DNA of 64,000 nucleotides from Hofstenia miamia. Lineage: Eukaryota > Xenacoelomorpha > Acoela > Hofsteniidae. Shown piece by piece: positions 60,882 to 64,000 of this stretch. Numbering within the stretch: position 1 is the first letter of the stretch; every line of letters starts with the position of its first letter. The stretch lies in contig CABFPE010000081.1 of assembly GCA_900660155.1 (NCBI GenBank), positions 9,374 to 73,373 on the forward strand, written 5' to 3'. Under the pieces are notes generated by a model. The model was not told the origin of the DNA. It worked only from the letters and a program-made list of their open reading frames with translations, and ran no database searches. The translations under genes and the position numbers were made by a program.

Positions 60882-63700
60882 ATTATGGCATCGATGGATC
60901 GCTCATGTCTGAACAGAAGACTCTCGCTGATAGAATATTAGATAATATGTCTGATGATGAATGTGTTGTAACGAACTCGGTTGATGTAAGTGCTGTACCC
61001 AATGCAGCAGGTGATGCCAACGCTAACGTCGGAAAGCAAGATGTTTCGGTTTCTGTACTTAATTTTAATTTTGTAGAGATTTGTTCATTTTTAATTTTAG
61101 CAAGAACTTCCTTCTTACAAAGCATCTGAAATCTCACATTTATGGGATAATATCAATGATTCAGAGGTATTTCTTTCTCTTAATCTTTTATCCGGCAATG
61201 ATTTTGGTTTATATTTTGTTTGCCTATCTTGCGAAATTGTCATTCATTTTAGGTTCGTGCATTAATACAACAAAAACCAGATTCATCAGCTAATGTTGGT
61301 ATTCAAGGAACATCTGCTTCTGAAGATAACGATACTAGTTATGTGGATTTAAAACATCCTGCGAGTACTGTCGTGCAGAAACGTGATGTCTCAACTAACC
61401 TAATTCAAATTCAAAGCCAACCGACTCAGTGTGTTAGTAGCAACACACAATCTTTAGACGTCTCAGCGCGTCCTGTAGTTGAACGAGTGAGAAGCACTAC
61501 ACCTCCCGTAGATAATTTGGAGAAAACTATTAGTGATTTGCAAAAATCTGTTGACGAACTGTTGGGTAAATCAACTCCGGTTGCGAAAGATCTGACGCTT
61601 ACATCCCAAAAAGATAGCCACTCACAAAATGATTACCGGTTAGTATATTTTTGTGATTTGTTATTATAAATTGGCGCATTTCATCAATGCATAATATTCG
61701 AATTTTTTTCATTGCATGTATTTTCAAGAATCACATTTTTTAATTCATTTCTGATTTAGTATTAATTTAGAATCAATGAAAAACCTCCATCTGGTGACAA
61801 AGACATTGAGAAAAGAAGGTACATTTCTCGTCGTGTTGAAGAACTATTGGAGCAAATGGATATGGAAAAAAAGGAGCGCTTACAGTCGTCTGATAACTTA
61901 CGTACTGCTGTTGCTACTTCACCAATACCAGAGGCCTCATTTTCAACATCATTGCATGAACTTAGTGAAGGGAATATTATTGGAGGCTTCAATTTCGGTC
62001 GCTTAAGCCCGGTAGATGATGGATTTAAGTCTCACAGAGTCCATAAACACGCTGTAAATGTTGAAGGCGTTAGTTTAAATGAATCAACGTTTAACAACAC
62101 CAACTTTTCAGGTAATTGTATATTTATCAAAAAAAGTCTCTCTGAATAATAGAAAAAATTATTCTCAATGATCATGTTTTATGTAATTTCGTATATTTGT
62201 TAACAAATCGTAAGCAAGAAGGTAATTTATTTAAATGTATTACAATATTTTACTCATTTCATCGTTTAGATAAGTCGAAGTCATCGCGTGCGAAAAATGA
62301 AGAGGAGTACCGTGACTTGGCTGCTAGAGTTGGAAAAATCCTAAAAGAAAACGGAATACACAGTCCGTCTAAGGAAAGCGAATCCTCTTATTCAGCAGAT
62401 TCCAGTCTGGATTTTACACGTAAGCCAACCTCGCCTACACGGAAGTGGAGGTCAAAGAGTAGAGACTCTAGTTTAAATCGTTCGACATCTAGTTTTCGAG
62501 AATCATCTAAAAAGGACACTTTCAAAAGAATCTCAAAGAGCAGAGATTCAAGCCTTAACAGATTAACTTCGAATTTAAGTGGATTGCGCTTGTCTCGTTC
62601 TCAGGGGAATTTTGTAACCACGTATGATAGTGGCATGCGAGAACCTGAAATCAAGATCGGAGGACAATTGAATTTTAAGTTATCAAAAGGGGGGATAGCA
62701 TCTAAAAGAAATGATTCTAGTAATATGAAATTAGCACTAAGCTTTGATGGTGTGTCTTCGTTAAGTATTGAAAGTAGTAGTCCCGGTGTGGAATCTGTTG
62801 ACAGTTCTTGGAAAGGAAGTGATCATCTGACAGACAGTGGCAATATTCGCTCACCCAAAGATCGTCCGCGTTTTACCTCGTCTGCCTATGAAGCCTTCAA
62901 TAGAAATGTTATTGAGTTCGAGAGTAAGCTTTGTATTTAATAAATTTTATTCAAAATCATTAGTTAATCTTATATTGTTATCACGTATTGTATTAATCAT
63001 GTTTAAATTGCTGGTTTGCTGTTTGTTAAGATTTCGTTGGGCATGTATTTTTGGCGTATTGTTTCCACTCCAGTTCATTCTCACATGCATTTCTTCACGT
63101 CAATTTCAATGTAGGAATAATTCTGTTTAGGAATGCTACGTCAATCTAAATCACTGTTCACTGACCGATTGCCACTCACTGAGTTTGGCGATACAATATG
63201 TAAGAAGTGCATCTTTATTCTGTGCATGTCTTGTCTTCATTAGTTTTCGTGTTCTTAATTATCACTATTATTTTATTTTGTTGAGTTAATTCCATCGCAA
63301 TTTTAGCTCTAAAGCCAGTAAATTTAGTTTAATTTAAGCTGAACTTTCATCATTTGTATGTAGATGATGCGTGAGGTTTTTGTTAGTCATCTTTTATTTA
63401 TGTTTGAATGGCATGATACTTTAGCATTATTTTATCATATACAAATCCTTTTATATTTAGATGAAAGTGATGATGGACATGACTCGCTGAGAACTCCTAC
63501 AACTATCGAAAGTTCGCACTTTGGTAAGCATAGATTTTCTATATTTTCATTAACTTTCCGAGAATCCTTTTAGAATTGATTAAAATATCCGGTTAGGCAA
63601 ACCCTTTCTTTCCTGTTTTTGTTTATATTTCATTAAAATGTTTTCTTCAAACCTTTTTATTTTATATTTTTCAGACAGGTATGTAGAGTGTATTGCATGA
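60882..63700 (+). CDS. Eight-exon gene, Ser-rich protein with helical motifs, unrecognised
   Basis: Exons: 60882-60985 or, with a later donor, to 61054 (first ATG 60905); 61101-61166; 61253-61638; 61771-62111; 62270-62923; 63131-63199; 63461-63523; 63675-63700 (TGA). Every junction keeps frame with GT-AG introns of about 46-261 bp, giving about 560-585 residues. Order: an acidic N-terminus (L-A-D-R-I-L-D-N-M-S-D-D-E); a helix (S-E-I-S-H-L-W-D-N-I-N-D-S-E-V-R); a Ser/Thr/Pro region; charged helices (I-S-R-R-V-E-E-L-L-E-Q-M and Y-R-D-L-A-A-R-V-G-K-I-L); two S-R-D-S-S-L-N-R repeats in a basic Ser-rich zone; and a tail with S-K-S-L-F-T-D-R-L-P. Low complexity with short helices suggests a cytoskeletal or centrosomal scaffold, which is inference only. 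An upstream exon is possible, because the first exon is open before the ATG. ACAG|GTATGT in the last exon could make it a 4-nt microexon instead. Confidence 0.8.
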
Positions 63701-64000
63701 AGGGTATGATCTCACATGATTTTTTCTAACTCATTAACTCATTGATCGACATTCTGTTGAATAATTTTGCTTTATACTGTATAATGTATTTTATATTTGC
63801 AATTTGATTTCAGAATATTTATCAGGAATCATTTATCATCTTTACGTTGAGTTCAGCCAAATATAACTATAATTTGGACTATGACAATTTTGAGTCTTTC
63901 GAATTTCATAAAGTCTAAATCCATTTGGTGTGTGGCTTTTACATCATCTTTGCGGTTACTTTAATTCTTTCCGAAGCTTATGGAATATATCATTAATAAA
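63701..64000. other. Downstream flank
   Basis: Probable 3' flank of the preceding gene. An acceptor-like gatttcag ends at 63813, after which a frame could continue if the last listed exon is a microexon. Nothing else was seen. Confidence 0.3.

Noticed and set aside
1-64000. Bacterial-type features, CRISPR arrays, tRNA and rRNA genes
   Set aside because: No regularly spaced repeats, no TTCRANNC tRNA context with foldable arms and no rRNA-like sequence were seen. Gene structure is eukaryotic.

Overview
This is AT-rich (about 70%) animal nuclear DNA, probably from an invertebrate. Host genes have short exons, GT-AG introns (often GTAAGT...TTTAG) and long gaps. The gaps hold degraded LINEs, hAT, mariner and TTAA-type DNA transposons, and small foldback elements. 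I cannot name the species. No tRNA, rRNA, CRISPR array or operon-like bacterial feature is visible.

From left to right: 0-10 kb is a graveyard of LINE pieces (an SGNH/esterase-like fragment, two reverse-transcriptase fragments and several 3' tails), a hAT tail and a complete-looking TTAA-flanked MITE. At 12.9-14.2 kb on the minus strand lies the clearest host gene, a KANSL1/NSL1 homologue of the MOF-NSL histone acetyltransferase complex. A phase-compatible upstream exon sits at 18.45-18.65 kb. At 18.7-31 kb there is mostly non-coding sequence with a hAT element carrying a nested LINE tail, a further hAT-like MITE, a half mariner and some uncertain minus-strand exons. A small four-exon gene lies at 31.25-31.92 kb (+). 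At 32-43 kb there are three hAT-type elements or derivatives.

About 43.7-53.7 kb is a block almost devoid of CpG (I count 8 CpG in about 10 kb, against near-expected density on both sides). It contains a large minus-strand LINE and several repeats. The right end holds uncertain exons at 54.1-55.7 kb, a small coiled-coil gene (59.1-59.86 kb, +) and a well-supported eight-exon gene for an unrecognised Ser-rich protein (60.88-63.70 kb, +).

The KANSL1 homologue is the only host gene I can place in a pathway (chromatin acetylation, nucleus). The other host genes are reconstructed from splice sites and reading phase and are not identified. The most interesting signals are the sharp CpG-depleted domain, the compact KANSL1, the nested and internally deleted hAT copies, and small genes hidden in exons too short for simple ORF searches.
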